From positions 2,294,001 through 2,358,000 of the forward strand of contig NZ_CP192735.1 of NCBI RefSeq assembly GCF_050749815.1: DNA of 64,000 nt, read 5' to 3'. Position 1 is the first letter of the stretch. Each line of letters begins with the position of its first letter. This document shows, in pieces, positions 8,372-17,514 of the stretch. The stretch is from Dyella_A sp050749815. GTDB taxonomy: Bacteria; Pseudomonadota; Gammaproteobacteria; Xanthomonadales; Rhodanobacteraceae. A program made the translations under genes and the position numbers. Under the pieces are notes generated by a model. The model was not told where the DNA came from. It did not search any database and saw nothing but the letters and a program-made list of their open reading frames with translations.

Positions 8372-10405
8372 CTAGCGCAGGGCCTGCTCGCGCAGCTGGC
8401 CGATCTGGTCGCGGACGCGCGCGGCCTCCTCGAACTCCAGGTTCTGCGCGTGCTTGTACATCTGCGCCTCGAGCTTCTTGATCGCGGCGGAAAGCTGCTG
8501 GGGGTTGAGCGATTCGTAGCCGGCGGCGGGCTCGGCCACGGCCTTCTCGCGCTCGCGCCCCGCGCCGCGCTTGCCGCGCCCCTTGCCGGCCGGCGCCTCG
8601 CTGCGGGCGCCTTCCATGATGTCGGCGATGCGTCGCACCACCGTCTGCGGCGTGATGCCGTGCGCTTCGTTGTAGGCGATCTGCTTTTCGCGACGACGCG
8701 CCGTCTCGTCCATCGCCGCCTGCATCGAGCGGGTGACTTCGTCGGCGTAGAGGATCGCGCGGCCACGCACGTTGCGGGCCGCGCGGCCGATGGTCTGGAT
8801 CAGCGAGCCGGTGGAGCGCAGGAAGCCTTCCTTGTCCGCATCCAGCACCGCCACCAGCGAGACCTCGGGCATGTCCAAACCCTCGCGCAGCAGGTTGATG
8901 CCCACCAGGACGTCGAACTCGCCCAGGCGCAGATCACGAATGATCTCGCTGCGCTCGACCGTCTCAATGTCCGAGTGCAGGTAGCGCACCTTGATGTCGT
9001 GCTCGGCCAGGTATTCGGTGAGGTTTTCGGCCATGCGCTTGGTCAGCGTGGTAACCAGGGTGCGGTCGCCCATCGCGATCTGCTTGCGCACCTCGCCGAG
9101 CAGGTCGTCGACCTGGGTCCGCACCGGGCGCACTTCGACCTCCGGATCGACCAAGCCGGTCGGGCGCACCACCAGCTCGACCACCGCGTCGCCGGACTTC
9201 TGCAGCTCGTAGTCGCGCGGCGTGGCCGACACGTAGATCGCTCGCGGCACGCGCTGCTCCCACTCCTCGAAACGCAGCGGGCGATTGTCCATCGCCGAGG
9301 GCAGACGGAAACCGAACTCCACCAGCGTCTCCTTGCGCGAGCGGTCGCCCTTGTACATGGCGCCCAGCTGCGGAACGGTGACGTGCGACTCGTCTATCAC
9401 CAGCAGGCCGTCGGCCGGCAGATAGTCGAACAGCGTGGGCGGCGGCTCGCCCGGCAGGCGGCGGGTCAGGTGGCGCGAGTAGTTCTCGATGCCCTGGCAG
9501 TAGCCGACCTCGGCCATCATCTCGATGTCGAAGCGGGTGCGCTGATCCAGCCGCTGCGCCTCGAGCAGCTTGTTGTTGGCGTAGAGCTGATCCAGCCGCT
9601 CCTTCAGCTCGACCTTCACCGTCTCGATGGCATTGAGCACGCTCTCGCGGGTGGAGGCGTAATGCGTGCGCGGATAGACCGTGTAGCGCGGCACTTTGCG
9701 GATGACCTCGCCGGTCAGCGGATCGAACAGCGCCAGGTTCTCCACCTCGCCGTCGAACAGCTCGATGCGCAGCGCCTCGGTTTCCGACTCGGCCGGGAAC
9801 ACGTCGATGATCTCGCCGCGCACGCGGTAGGTGCCGCGGCGCAGCTCCATCTCGTTGCGGCTGTACTGCAGCTCGGTGAGCTGGCGGATCAGCTGGCGCT
9901 GCTCGATCCGCTCGCCGCGGGCGAGGATCAGCCGCAGCGAGAGGTAATCCTCCGGATTGCCCAGGCCGTAGATCGCCGACACGGTGGCCACGATGATCGA
10001 GTCGCGCCGCGAAAGCAGCGCCTTGGTCGCGGCCAGCCGCATCTGCTCGATGTGCTCGTTGATCGAAGCATCCTTCTCGATGAAGGTGTCCGACGCCACC
10101 ACGTAGGCTTCAGGCTGGTAGTAGTCGTAGTAGCTGACGAAGTACTCCACCGCGTTGTGCGGGAAGAACTCCTTGAATTCGCCGTACAGCTGCGCCGCCA
10201 GCGTCTTGTTCGGCGCCATCACGATGGTCGGCCGCTGCACCCGCTGAATCACGTTGGCGATCGTGTAGGTCTTGCCCGACCCGGTCACGCCCAGCAGGGT
10301 CTGCGCCGCCAAGCCAGCTTCAAAGCCCTCGCTCAGGCGCTCGATCGCCTGCGGCTGATCGCCGGAGGGCTGATAGGGGGAAACGAGCTCGAAACGTTCA
10401 GTCAT
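8372..10405 (-). CDS. uvrB: Excinuclease ABC subunit B
   Basis: UvrB, the damage-verifying helicase-like subunit of UvrABC nucleotide excision repair; 677 aa, the family length. Walker A LLGVTGSGKT is near residue 39, the beta-hairpin YYDYYQPEAYV follows near residue 92, and the DESH helicase box near residue 340 (VIDESHVTVPQ). A UVR domain for UvrC contact is at the C-terminus (EAQMYKHAQNLEFEEAARVRDQI region). The frame is open upstream, but the ATG at 10403-10405 (MTERFELVSPY) is the family start. Confidence 0.98.
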   Translation of the reverse strand: MTERFELVSPYQPSGDQPQAIERLSEGFEAGLAAQTLLGVTGSGKTYTIANVIQRVQRPTIVMAPNKTLAAQLYGEFKEFFPHNAVEYFVSYYDYYQPEAYVVASDTFIEKDASINEHIEQMRLAATKALLSRRDSIIVATVSAIYGLGNPEDYLSLRLILARGERIEQRQLIRQLTELQYSRNEMELRRGTYRVRGEIIDVFPAESETEALRIELFDGEVENLALFDPLTGEVIRKVPRYTVYPRTHYASTRESVLNAIETVKVELKERLDQLYANNKLLEAQRLDQRTRFDIEMMAEVGYCQGIENYSRHLTRRLPGEPPPTLFDYLPADGLLVIDESHVTVPQLGAMYKGDRSRKETLVEFGFRLPSAMDNRPLRFEEWEQRVPRAIYVSATPRDYELQKSGDAVVELVVRPTGLVDPEVEVRPVRTQVDDLLGEVRKQIAMGDRTLVTTLTKRMAENLTEYLAEHDIKVRYLHSDIETVERSEIIRDLRLGEFDVLVGINLLREGLDMPEVSLVAVLDADKEGFLRSTGSLIQTIGRAARNVRGRAILYADEVTRSMQAAMDETARRREKQIAYNEAHGITPQTVVRRIADIMEGARSEAPAGKGRGKRGAGREREKAVAEPAAGYESLNPQQLSAAIKKLEAQMYKHAQNLEFEEAARVRDQIGQLREQALR

Positions 10406-10557
10406 GTCGGTCGAGATGCGGGCGTGGACCCGCATTTTAAATTGCCCCTCCTGACAGAGCCTGTCAGCAGCCTCCGACGGCCGCCGGCCGCATCGAGCGG
10501 CAGGCCTGCCCGCGCCACGACGCCTAGCATCGCCATGAGCCACGCAGGAGCGCAGGC

Positions 10558-11118
10558 ATGCCTTATCGGAACGGACGCCGCGGCCATACCGGCCAATCCG
10601 GCATCACTCTCATCGAACAGATCATGGTGCTGGCTATCCTGGCCGTGCTGGTGAGCATTGCGGCGCCGTCGCTGGGCGGCCTGGTCTCGCGCAACCGGTT
10701 GCAATCCACACAAATGGATTACATCGCCGGGCTGCAGCATGCGCGCGAAGCCGCTGTCATGCATGGTGTGCCGGTCGTGTTCTGTCCCAGCAGCGACGGC
10801 GAACAATGCCAGGCGAGCTCCACCTGGGACCAGGGCTGGCTGATTGGCGAGGACCGCGATGGCGACTATCAACCGGACCACCAGCCCCTGTACACGGGCG
10901 CATCAAGCGATACCCGCCTGCACGTTCGCAGCAGCCCGGGGCGCTACCGCGTGCGCTTTCACCCGGACGGCAGCGCCGCCGGGAGCAACCTAACCCTCAC
11001 CATGTGCCTGGAGGGACAGAGCGAGCGTGGCTTGAGCGTGGTGGTATCCAATGCCGGACGCATCCGCGGTGACCGGCCCTCGAAGACGCAGACCTCCGCC
11101 TGCGCCAAGGACGGATGA
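10558..11118 (+). CDS. Type IV pilin-like / GspH-FimT family protein
   Basis: Secreted minor pilin or pseudopilin, 186 aa. A short basic leader ends in the prepilin peptidase site G15 before ITLIEQIMVLAIL, with Glu at mature position +5 and a hydrophobic N-terminal helix. The globular part has cysteine pairs at CPSSDGEQC and CLEG...SAC and the GRIR segment typical of FimT/GspH. The residue after the cleavage site is Ile instead of the usual Phe. It is isolated from other pilus genes, as fimT often is, and ends at a good terminator. It is the last core gene before the island. Confidence 0.85.
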   Translation: MPYRNGRRGHTGQSGITLIEQIMVLAILAVLVSIAAPSLGGLVSRNRLQSTQMDYIAGLQHAREAAVMHGVPVVFCPSSDGEQCQASSTWDQGWLIGEDRDGDYQPDHQPLYTGASSDTRLHVRSSPGRYRVRFHPDGSAAGSNLTLTMCLEGQSERGLSVVVSNAGRIRGDRPSKTQTSACAKDG

Positions 11119-11150
11119 CCCGGGCCACGGTCGAAGACGGACACAAAAAA

Positions 11151-11173
11151 GCCGGCGCAAGGCCGGCTTTTTT
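11151..11173 (+). terminator. Terminator after the pilin gene
   Basis: GCCGGC (11151-11156), five-base loop, GCCGGC (11162-11167), then six T. A run of A before the stem makes it potentially bidirectional, so it may originally have ended tRNA-Asn as well. Confidence 0.85.
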
Positions 11174-11180
11174 GCTGAAG

Positions 11181-11233
11181 ATGGCGCCCGAAGTTGGACT
11201 CGAACCAACGACCCCCTGATTAACAGTCAAGTG
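11181..11233 (-). repeat. Left attachment site: 53-bp copy of the tRNA-Asn 3' part
   Basis: Identical over 53 bases to 38022-38074. It carries the CCA end, T-arm, variable loop and anticodon arm of tRNA-Asn but no D-arm or 5' acceptor strand; the sequence diverges right after the shared GTG. It is the fragment displaced when the island integrated into the tRNA gene. Confidence 0.95.
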
Positions 11234-11270
11234 AATTTTGCAACATAAACAATAGTTTAGATGGCATAGA

Positions 11271-11331
11271 TTTACACAAAACAGCCTCTTCGCCACCAGC
11301 GAATCAAGAAGTTATAGCGACGTTTTACACG
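11271..11331 (+). promoter_or_regulatory. Candidate integrase arm-type sites, left end
   Basis: TTTACACA at 11271-11278 and TTTACACG at 11324-11331 have the same orientation as two TTTACACA copies at the right end (37956-37975). Short repeats close to both att sites are what tyrosine integrases bind with their arm-binding domain. The assignment is inference. Confidence 0.5.
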
Positions 11332-11506
11332 CAACCTGGCAGCCCCAGTGGGCCTGCTCGCGCCAACGCGACAGCATAGGCGTGTAAAGCGAGGCGGCGA
11401 CGTCCTGCACCTGGACGCCTGGGAGCCTGCTGAGGCACGCGGCGGTGGCCTTGGATTGCTCCCTGTAGCGCGTGGTCGTTCTTGGGCCTGGCTTGGGATG
11501 GGGCAC
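11312..11506 (-). pseudogene. IS3-family OrfA remnant
   Basis: The 64-aa frame contains LPGVQVQDVAASLYTPMLSRWREQ, which resembles the helix-turn-helix of IS3-type transposase OrfA (usual form: VAxSLxIHPxMLSRWRK). Residues are missing inside the helix and after SLY, and the first helix is altered (REQSKATA for the usual EEFKATA). No OrfB or inverted ends are visible. A decayed fragment at the left end of the island. Confidence 0.6.
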
Positions 11507-11547
11507 TCCTGAAAAGTTAGATCAGGTTGTCCACCAAATCGTAGGAG

Positions 11548-11859
11548 CTATCGCGTCCGCTTGGATGAACTGCTAGGGGCGACTGTGATCGTCTTGCCGA
11601 AGCCAAACATACGACGAGTCTTAGCCTTGCGCTCAGCTACTTCTTCCGCTGTTACAAGACGCACCTTGGGCTTTCCTGTGATTGGTTTTGGGGTTAGAAG
11701 CGCTTGAGGGCGGGTTTTACTGGTGCCCTTTGCCTTACGCGCACCCTTGCCTGGCGAGAGGTCAAGAATTCGCAATGCGTCCCGGTTGACGGGCTTTGCC
11801 TTGAAGAATGCAAGCCGTGCGAGCGGCGAACCTCCGTTTTTTCCTGCTCGTTTAGCCAC
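11548..11859 (-). CDS. Hypothetical basic protein
   Basis: I do not recognise this 103-aa product. It starts at a GTG (11857-11859) with a good AAGGAGT site just upstream. It is lysine/arginine-rich (MAKRAGKNGGSPLARL at the N-terminus, SSSSKRTR at the end), without membrane segments, signal peptide or cysteines. The character suggests a nucleic-acid-binding or ribosome-associated small protein, but that is inference. It lies downstream of the BPSL0761-like gene on the same strand, separated by 192 bases, and its base composition is lower in GC than the core genes. Confidence 0.5.
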   Translation of the reverse strand: MAKRAGKNGGSPLARLAFFKAKPVNRDALRILDLSPGKGARKAKGTSKTRPQALLTPKPITGKPKVRLVTAEEVAERKAKTRRMFGFGKTITVAPSSSSKRTR

Positions 11860-12051
11860 GACTACTCCTTCCTCTGATGGCGACTAACTATTAAATTTAC
11901 TGACGCGCTCGTCCGCCTGATCGGCATTTTGACTGCAGTTTGCTCGACCAACTTGGGCCGAAGCCTGCCAACCCAAGCGCCAAAAATTCATCCCAAAGCG
12001 CAGCAGCCTGTGGGAGGAGATATTTCATGGCGGAAGCCTATGCGACACGAC

Positions 12052-12336
12052 TCATTCCTCCTCCGGCCACGTGAGACGCGTGGATCCAAGCAACAAGCCC
12101 AGCGGATAGTCCTTGGCCCAAGCCGCGACATCGCCGGGAGATTCGAGCTCCAAATCCAACCTACAGGAAGGCGAATGCGAGGCCGCGAGCGATACATGGT
12201 GAGCCGTTGGGAAGTGCCGTGCGATAGCAACAGCTTTACGCCGAACAGAGAGGGGCAAGCTCGTATCTTGAGCCAACTCGATCAAGAACCCACCAGCCTG
12301 GATCAGCGACCGGGTCCTTTCGTTCGGTGTAGTCAC
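12052..12336 (-). CDS. BPSL0761-family small protein
   Basis: A 94-aa protein starting at a GTG (12334-12336) preceded by GGAGGG. The segments TTPNERTRSLIQAGGFL, LPLSVRRKAVAIARHFPT match the small uncharacterised family usually named after Burkholderia BPSL0761 (ERTRAVLQTREFL and VRxxARxLLRHYP). These are common on mobile elements of beta- and gammaproteobacteria; function unknown. No catalytic motif is visible. Confidence 0.6.
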   Translation of the reverse strand: MTTPNERTRSLIQAGGFLIELAQDTSLPLSVRRKAVAIARHFPTAHHVSLAASHSPSCRLDLELESPGDVAAWAKDYPLGLLLGSTRLTWPEEE

Positions 12337-12542
12337 TATTTCCCTCCAAAGTTACAGAAAACCCCTAATTTTGATTTAGCGCCGCAGATTCCACGAAATT
12401 TGAGGAGCGGTGGTGTCGACGCCCCACCGCCTTGAGTAACGGTACGGTTTAAAGTCCGGGGTCACTTTGACCTTCCCTGCATCCCGCGGAGAACGGGGCG
12501 CAGCTGCAGATTGGTCAGCATCGATCGCGGTCTATCAAATCG

Positions 12543-14489
12543 TCATGCTGCCAGTGCCTGGACAACCTCATCACCACGCATCTCCAGCACCAGAGCCACC
12601 GGCTGTGCGTTCTCCTGCAACAGGCGGCCAAGTTGTCCGAAGGTCGCATGCCCATGGCTTTCGATAGCCGGAGCACGATCCATATCCCACAGGCGCAGAC
12701 GCTCCTGATTGGCCTGAATTTCCGCCTGGGTGTCTGTCAGCGCCTTAAGCTGCGCTCCACGTGCGGACACCGTTGCGGAAAACTGCCGGAGCAAACCATC
12801 GGGCCCCGGCAGCACTTGTGTCAGTCGATCGAGTGTCTGCTGGCGCCGCTCGACCAGCATCTGCTCACCCGGATAGCAACACACCAGTCGACAAGCGACG
12901 TAGCGCGCTGCCAGACAAAGGTTCCACTGCTGAGCCAGCTCCTCAAAGTCGCTCTGGCGGCTCTTCAGCATCTTCGTCAGATCATTGGTGCTGAAGGTGC
13001 CTGGATTCTTGAGGGTCTGCACGTCTGCGATAGCTGTCTTCAAATCCGTGTGGATGTGATCCTGGATCGCAGACAAAGCACGCTCGCTGGCCTCCAGCTC
13101 GTCGCGTACGGAGGACGACAGCGTTCCGGCCAAGACTACCGGTGCGACCTGCTGCAGATACGTCAACGTGCCGTTGATCCCCGCCTTGCGCTCGTTGCGC
13201 TGGAATGCCTCGATCCGCGCGACCCCCTCCTGGATCTCGCTGAGCTTGCGACTGATGTCCGCCAGATGCTTCTGCGCCACTACGACAGAGGCAAGCTGGA
13301 AGATGGCCGCACCGCTCACGAGATGCTTCAGGCGGTCGTCTTCGAAGAAGCGCCCATGCTCAGTGATTTTGTTATTCGGTCCCAGGACGAAACCCCGTAG
13401 ACCATTTCCGTCCGCAGTAGGCGCCAGTGGACCATTCACCACCACTTTCAAATAGCGGTTCGCAGCCACCTCGCCGCCGATCATGGCCGTGGGAACAAGC
13501 TGCAGCAGCGGTGCCAGTCGATCGACTCCCGTCGAACCGAGATCGATCGGGTGCATTGGCTGCGAGAGATCCAGCGAGGTGAGCGCGGTGGCGCTGAGCG
13601 CCGGCAAACCATCCGCATCCGCGATCATGATGTCCGCGCCTTCGTGGCTGACTGCCAGTGGTTGCCGCTGCGGCGGTGCATCCGACTTGACGGCGGCTTG
13701 CGATCGAAGATCGAAGCCACAGTCACCACAGAATCGCGCATCTTTAGCTATAGCAACGCCGCACTGCGGGCAATCCGGCAGCTCCGCAGCGGCCCGCATT
13801 TGGCGTAGAGAAGCCACGTGCAGCACACAAGGGATGGTCACGCGGTACGCAGCGTCGGCGGCGCTGGTGGTGGCTGCCGCGATAGCCGCCTTGGGAAGGC
13901 TGGCCAAAGCGCTGCCAAAAAGAGACTTTTTGACTGTCCCGACTACATCAAACGGTGTGTAGGCGCGCCGCGCGAGGCGCCTAGCAATGGCTGAAGATAC
14001 GCGCCCGCCCGCCAACACTGCTGCCTGCAGGTCAGGGAGGTCGCCCGAACGTCCACTCGCGGGCTTCAACTCCGCGAGATATTCGTCCCGGCCAGCCTTG
14101 TCCAGTTCCGGCCACACACGGGCCAGCCGCGCCGCCACCACGGCGAGTTCCTGTCGCTCCAAAGACATCTCGGAGTAACCGGGCACTTCGAAATGCTTCA
14201 GCGCATCCTGCACGATCTCTGCATAAGAGACGCCTGACCGACGCACCAGATTGACCACGGTGTTACCGCCAAACTGCTGTATCTCGCGGATGAGCAGCTT
14301 CAAGGTCAACGGGCTGTATATACCCCGCGCCTTGGCCTCCAGCAGCAGTTCCTTGATGGCCGCCGGAAGCGTCACACGTCCTTGTCCCGCATCCGTGAGA
14401 TGGTCGACCAGCGGAGCCAGCTCAGTGGCCGGAACTCTGGACAAAAGGTCCAGCAGCGCGGTGTCGCCCTTGATATCGATCGTGTCCAT
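12543..14489 (-). CDS. YaaW-domain (UPF0174) protein with zinc ribbon
   Basis: 648 aa of unknown function. Residues about 1-235 resemble the E. coli YaaW/UPF0174 family: REIQQFGGNTVVNLVR near 68-83, a helical segment, and AYRVTIPCVLHVASLRQM near 214-231. Directly after comes a four-cysteine zinc ribbon (C240, C243, C254, C257), and then about 390 residues that I cannot place, with helical, partly coiled-coil stretches near the C-terminus. No membrane helices. It starts 39 nt after hsdS on the same strand and may be the last gene of the restriction operon. This architecture (YaaW plus ribbon plus long C-terminal arm) is unusual; a defence or sensor role is inference. Confidence 0.6.
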   Translation of the reverse strand: MDTIDIKGDTALLDLLSRVPATELAPLVDHLTDAGQGRVTLPAAIKELLLEAKARGIYSPLTLKLLIREIQQFGGNTVVNLVRRSGVSYAEIVQDALKHFEVPGYSEMSLERQELAVVAARLARVWPELDKAGRDEYLAELKPASGRSGDLPDLQAAVLAGGRVSSAIARRLARRAYTPFDVVGTVKKSLFGSALASLPKAAIAAATTSAADAAYRVTIPCVLHVASLRQMRAAAELPDCPQCGVAIAKDARFCGDCGFDLRSQAAVKSDAPPQRQPLAVSHEGADIMIADADGLPALSATALTSLDLSQPMHPIDLGSTGVDRLAPLLQLVPTAMIGGEVAANRYLKVVVNGPLAPTADGNGLRGFVLGPNNKITEHGRFFEDDRLKHLVSGAAIFQLASVVVAQKHLADISRKLSEIQEGVARIEAFQRNERKAGINGTLTYLQQVAPVVLAGTLSSSVRDELEASERALSAIQDHIHTDLKTAIADVQTLKNPGTFSTNDLTKMLKSRQSDFEELAQQWNLCLAARYVACRLVCCYPGEQMLVERRQQTLDRLTQVLPGPDGLLRQFSATVSARGAQLKALTDTQAEIQANQERLRLWDMDRAPAIESHGHATFGQLGRLLQENAQPVALVLEMRGDEVVQALAA

Positions 14490-14528
14490 ACGTACCCCCT
14501 GTGAGCGTTCCGGATAATGCGACGTTTT

Positions 14529-15983
14529 CTAGGTGGAGGAAATGGGTTTACGCCCGCGCCTGGGTTTCGGTGCCGCGACGCGCTGGGCGCGGATACGCTC
14601 CAGAAGCATGCTGGCCGGTTCGTCGTTCGGGTCCTGCGGCACCAACTCGCCGCGAAAGGCTTTGGCGAGGATGCTTTGGGTCAGCGTGTCGATGCGCTGT
14701 TTGGCGATGGCAACCTTGGCTTCCAGTTGGTCGGCGAAGGCGAAGAGCTGTTCGACGCGGCGGACGATTTCGTCTTGCTCGTCTCTCGATGGAAGAGGTA
14801 TTTGCAGAGCTCGGACGTCGCCGATGTTTATTCCGCGAACGGCTACGCCGCGGGTTGCCGCACGCATGCGGCGCTGGGTCGATTCGGCAAGAAGTGCCCA
14901 GTAGATGTAAGGCGTGGAAACAGCCGGGGAGATCGACAGCCTCGCCGTATCCTGCGTGATGTTCGCCCCTTCGAGTTCGGCTGGGATCTTGATCAAGCGC
15001 CCCACGCTTCCGCGAATGGATAGCAGTAGATCTCCGGCACGTAGTCTGGCCCTCTTGAACAACGCGTCAATTTCCTCACTGGTTTTTTTTATGCCTTCCA
15101 GCCTCAACTTGTTGCCGGGAAAATCGGCAACGCGGATGTAAGGAACCCCATGCTCCAGCTCCGGACCGGGCTTCAGAATGCCGTATGTGATGGGCCACCC
15201 TGGCTCACAAATGTCCCGCAAGACAGCTACATCCCACTGCGGCGGCATGTCATCGAGCGAAAGATCATGGGCTTCGTCGGACGGATCAGAGGCGTTGCCA
15301 CGCGAATGACCGCCGGCCTTCTCATGCAGTCCGCGAAGCAGGTCGTGCAGTTTCTTCCCGTCGCTCGCGTCGCCATGGGTGTTCCGCCAGTCTTCTGACA
15401 AGGATCCGGCGATCGCGGCAGCAAGGATCGATTGGCGGAAGCGCTTGAGCAGGGCCGGGATGGCGTCGATGCGGGCCTTGAGGGTGTCGACCTGGGCCAG
15501 TAGCGCATCCAGCTTCTGTGCGATGCGCTTTTGCTCTGCACGCGGCGGAATTCGCAGCGGAATTCTGCGCATGTTTGCTTGAGTCAGTTTGAGTCTTGTC
15601 CCACCGTTGACGTAGTCCCGGTAATCGAACTGGTTCAAGAAATAGCAAAGGATTCGGTTATCTAGCACTTCGAATATGCCGCGTAACACGTGAGCATGAT
15701 TGTTTACCCATGTCTTACCTCTAAGCATGTATGCCTTGTGCTTATCTCCTTCGAAAAATGGGACGCCGTCTTCGCCCAAGGCGACGAGCTCTTCGTCGAA
15801 GAGAAAGCTGTCAATCATGCCAACCTGCCCGGTCGCACCGTAGTAAGGAAAGAGCTCTTCAGCGCCCTTGCCTTTGACTCTTTGGGCTCTTTCTTCGCTA
15901 TTGATGGGCTGTCGCTGTGCGTCAAGGATGTCAACGCAGTCCTCAAGCGGGGCTTCAACCCATCCAGCCGGCAACTCACTCAC
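14529..15983 (-). CDS. hsdS: Type I restriction-modification specificity subunit
   Basis: HsdS, 484 aa, chooses the bipartite DNA target for the M2S methylase and R2M2S nuclease. Two target-recognition domains alternate with two conserved helical spacers: the first spacer PPRAEQKRIAQKLDALLAQV near residue 170, the second PSRDEQDEIVRRVEQLFAFA near 405, followed by LTQSILAKAFRGELVPQ. Both halves are intact. It overlaps the hsdM end by 8 bases, so the two are translated together. The target sequence cannot be read from the protein. Confidence 0.93.
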   Translation of the reverse strand: MSELPAGWVEAPLEDCVDILDAQRQPINSEERAQRVKGKGAEELFPYYGATGQVGMIDSFLFDEELVALGEDGVPFFEGDKHKAYMLRGKTWVNNHAHVLRGIFEVLDNRILCYFLNQFDYRDYVNGGTRLKLTQANMRRIPLRIPPRAEQKRIAQKLDALLAQVDTLKARIDAIPALLKRFRQSILAAAIAGSLSEDWRNTHGDASDGKKLHDLLRGLHEKAGGHSRGNASDPSDEAHDLSLDDMPPQWDVAVLRDICEPGWPITYGILKPGPELEHGVPYIRVADFPGNKLRLEGIKKTSEEIDALFKRARLRAGDLLLSIRGSVGRLIKIPAELEGANITQDTARLSISPAVSTPYIYWALLAESTQRRMRAATRGVAVRGINIGDVRALQIPLPSRDEQDEIVRRVEQLFAFADQLEAKVAIAKQRIDTLTQSILAKAFRGELVPQDPNDEPASMLLERIRAQRVAAPKPRRGRKPISST

Positions 15984-17514
15984 CGTCCACCTCGCCGCTG
16001 GTCACTTCCATCCCCATCACTTCGGCCAGCAGTCGCTTTTGTTCCAGCGCCTCGTCGCCGGCGCTCAGCGCCTGCATCAGCGCATCCAGTTCACGAAACG
16101 CCTCACTGAGTTCGGCCATGGCTTCGGCAGCTAGCACCTCCGGTGCGGGCAGGCTGTCGGCATCGACGCTGTCGGCGTCCTTGAGCCAGCTGATATCCAG
16201 CGAATCGCCGCGCTCGGTGATCTGCGCGCGGGTGAAACAACGAAAGCGCCCCTCCTCCCCTTCGTCGCTGCGAGGACTCAGTCCGTTGGGGTCGTCCCCA
16301 TAGGCGTCCTCGAACGGCTTGAGGTGCTCGGGCCCGAACGGCGTGCGCTTGCCGAAGCTGGGCATGTTGCTGCGCAGGTCGTAGATCCACACCGCTTGCG
16401 TGCAGCCGGTGTCCTGGCGCGGGTTGTCACGGCCACCCTTCTGGAAAAACAGCACGTTGGTCTTGACACCCTGGGCGTAGAAGATGCCGGTGGGCAGGCG
16501 CAGGATGGTGTGCAGATTGCACTTGTCCATCAGGTCGCGGCGCACATCGGTACCCACGCCGGCCTCAAACAGCACGTTGTCGGGCAGCACCACGGCGGCC
16601 CGGCCGCCGGGCTTCAGGCCGCGGTAGATGTGTTGCAGAAAGGCCAGCTGCTTGTTGCTGGTGTAAAAGGTGAGGTCATCACGCGTCGGACCACCACCGC
16701 CCTTAGCGGTACCGAAGGGCGGATTGGACAGCATGATGTTGACCGGCTTGAGGCTGGCACCGGGATTGCCCAGGCTGTTGCCCAACTGCACTACGCCTTC
16801 ACCCTCTCCCTCGATGCCGTGGAGCAGGCAGTTCATCAGCGCCAGCCGGCGCGTGCTAGGCACCAGCTCCATGCCGACGTAGGCCTTGCGGCGCTGAAAG
16901 CGACGGGCCTTGTCGTCGAGGGCATAGAGATCGTCGGTGTGCTGTTTGATGTAGTTATCGGCGGCGATCAGAAAGCCCGCCGTACCGGCGGCCGGGTCCT
17001 GGATGGTTTCGCTGGGCTGCGGCTGGATGCAGCGGATGATGGCGTCGATCAATGCACGTGGCGTGAAGTACTGGCCCGCGCCCGACTTGGTCTCGTTCGC
17101 ATTTTTCTGCAGCAAGCCTTCGTAGAGGTCACCCAGACCGTCCTCGCGTGCACTGAACCAGTCCAGCCCGTCCAGCGCCTTCACCAGAGTCTCCAGGTGC
17201 CGTGGCTCCTTGAGCCGGGTCTGCGCATCGGCATAGATGGCCGCGATCATCGGGTCGTGGCTGAGGCTGAGATCCAGCAGCATCTGGCGATAGTGGGTGA
17301 GCAGGTTGAGGCCGGACAGGCTGGTGAGATCGGGCCAGCGGCAGCCGTCAGGCAGCTTGTGCTCGAAGCCGGTGTTGTTCTGCACCTGCTCGTATTCCAT
17401 CTTGACGAACAGCAGCAGCACCAGCTCGGTGACGTAGTCGCTGTAGTTGATGCCGTCGTCGCGCAGTACGTCGCAGAGATTCCACAGCTTCTGGACGATG
17501 TCGTTCTGGGTCAT
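15976..17514 (-). CDS. hsdM: Type I restriction-modification methyltransferase subunit
   Basis: N6-adenine DNA methyltransferase, 512 aa. An N-terminal HsdM_N region (MTQNDIVQKLWNLCDVLRDD) precedes the SAM-binding motif I DPAAGTAGF near residue 175 and the catalytic NPPF near 263. With HsdS it methylates host sites; with HsdR it forms the nuclease. The ATG overlaps the Fic gene stop (ATGA), so the Fic gene, hsdM and hsdS form one translational unit. Confidence 0.95.
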   Translation of the reverse strand: MTQNDIVQKLWNLCDVLRDDGINYSDYVTELVLLLFVKMEYEQVQNNTGFEHKLPDGCRWPDLTSLSGLNLLTHYRQMLLDLSLSHDPMIAAIYADAQTRLKEPRHLETLVKALDGLDWFSAREDGLGDLYEGLLQKNANETKSGAGQYFTPRALIDAIIRCIQPQPSETIQDPAAGTAGFLIAADNYIKQHTDDLYALDDKARRFQRRKAYVGMELVPSTRRLALMNCLLHGIEGEGEGVVQLGNSLGNPGASLKPVNIMLSNPPFGTAKGGGGPTRDDLTFYTSNKQLAFLQHIYRGLKPGGRAAVVLPDNVLFEAGVGTDVRRDLMDKCNLHTILRLPTGIFYAQGVKTNVLFFQKGGRDNPRQDTGCTQAVWIYDLRSNMPSFGKRTPFGPEHLKPFEDAYGDDPNGLSPRSDEGEEGRFRCFTRAQITERGDSLDISWLKDADSVDADSLPAPEVLAAEAMAELSEAFRELDALMQALSAGDEALEQKRLLAEVMGMEVTSGEVDGE

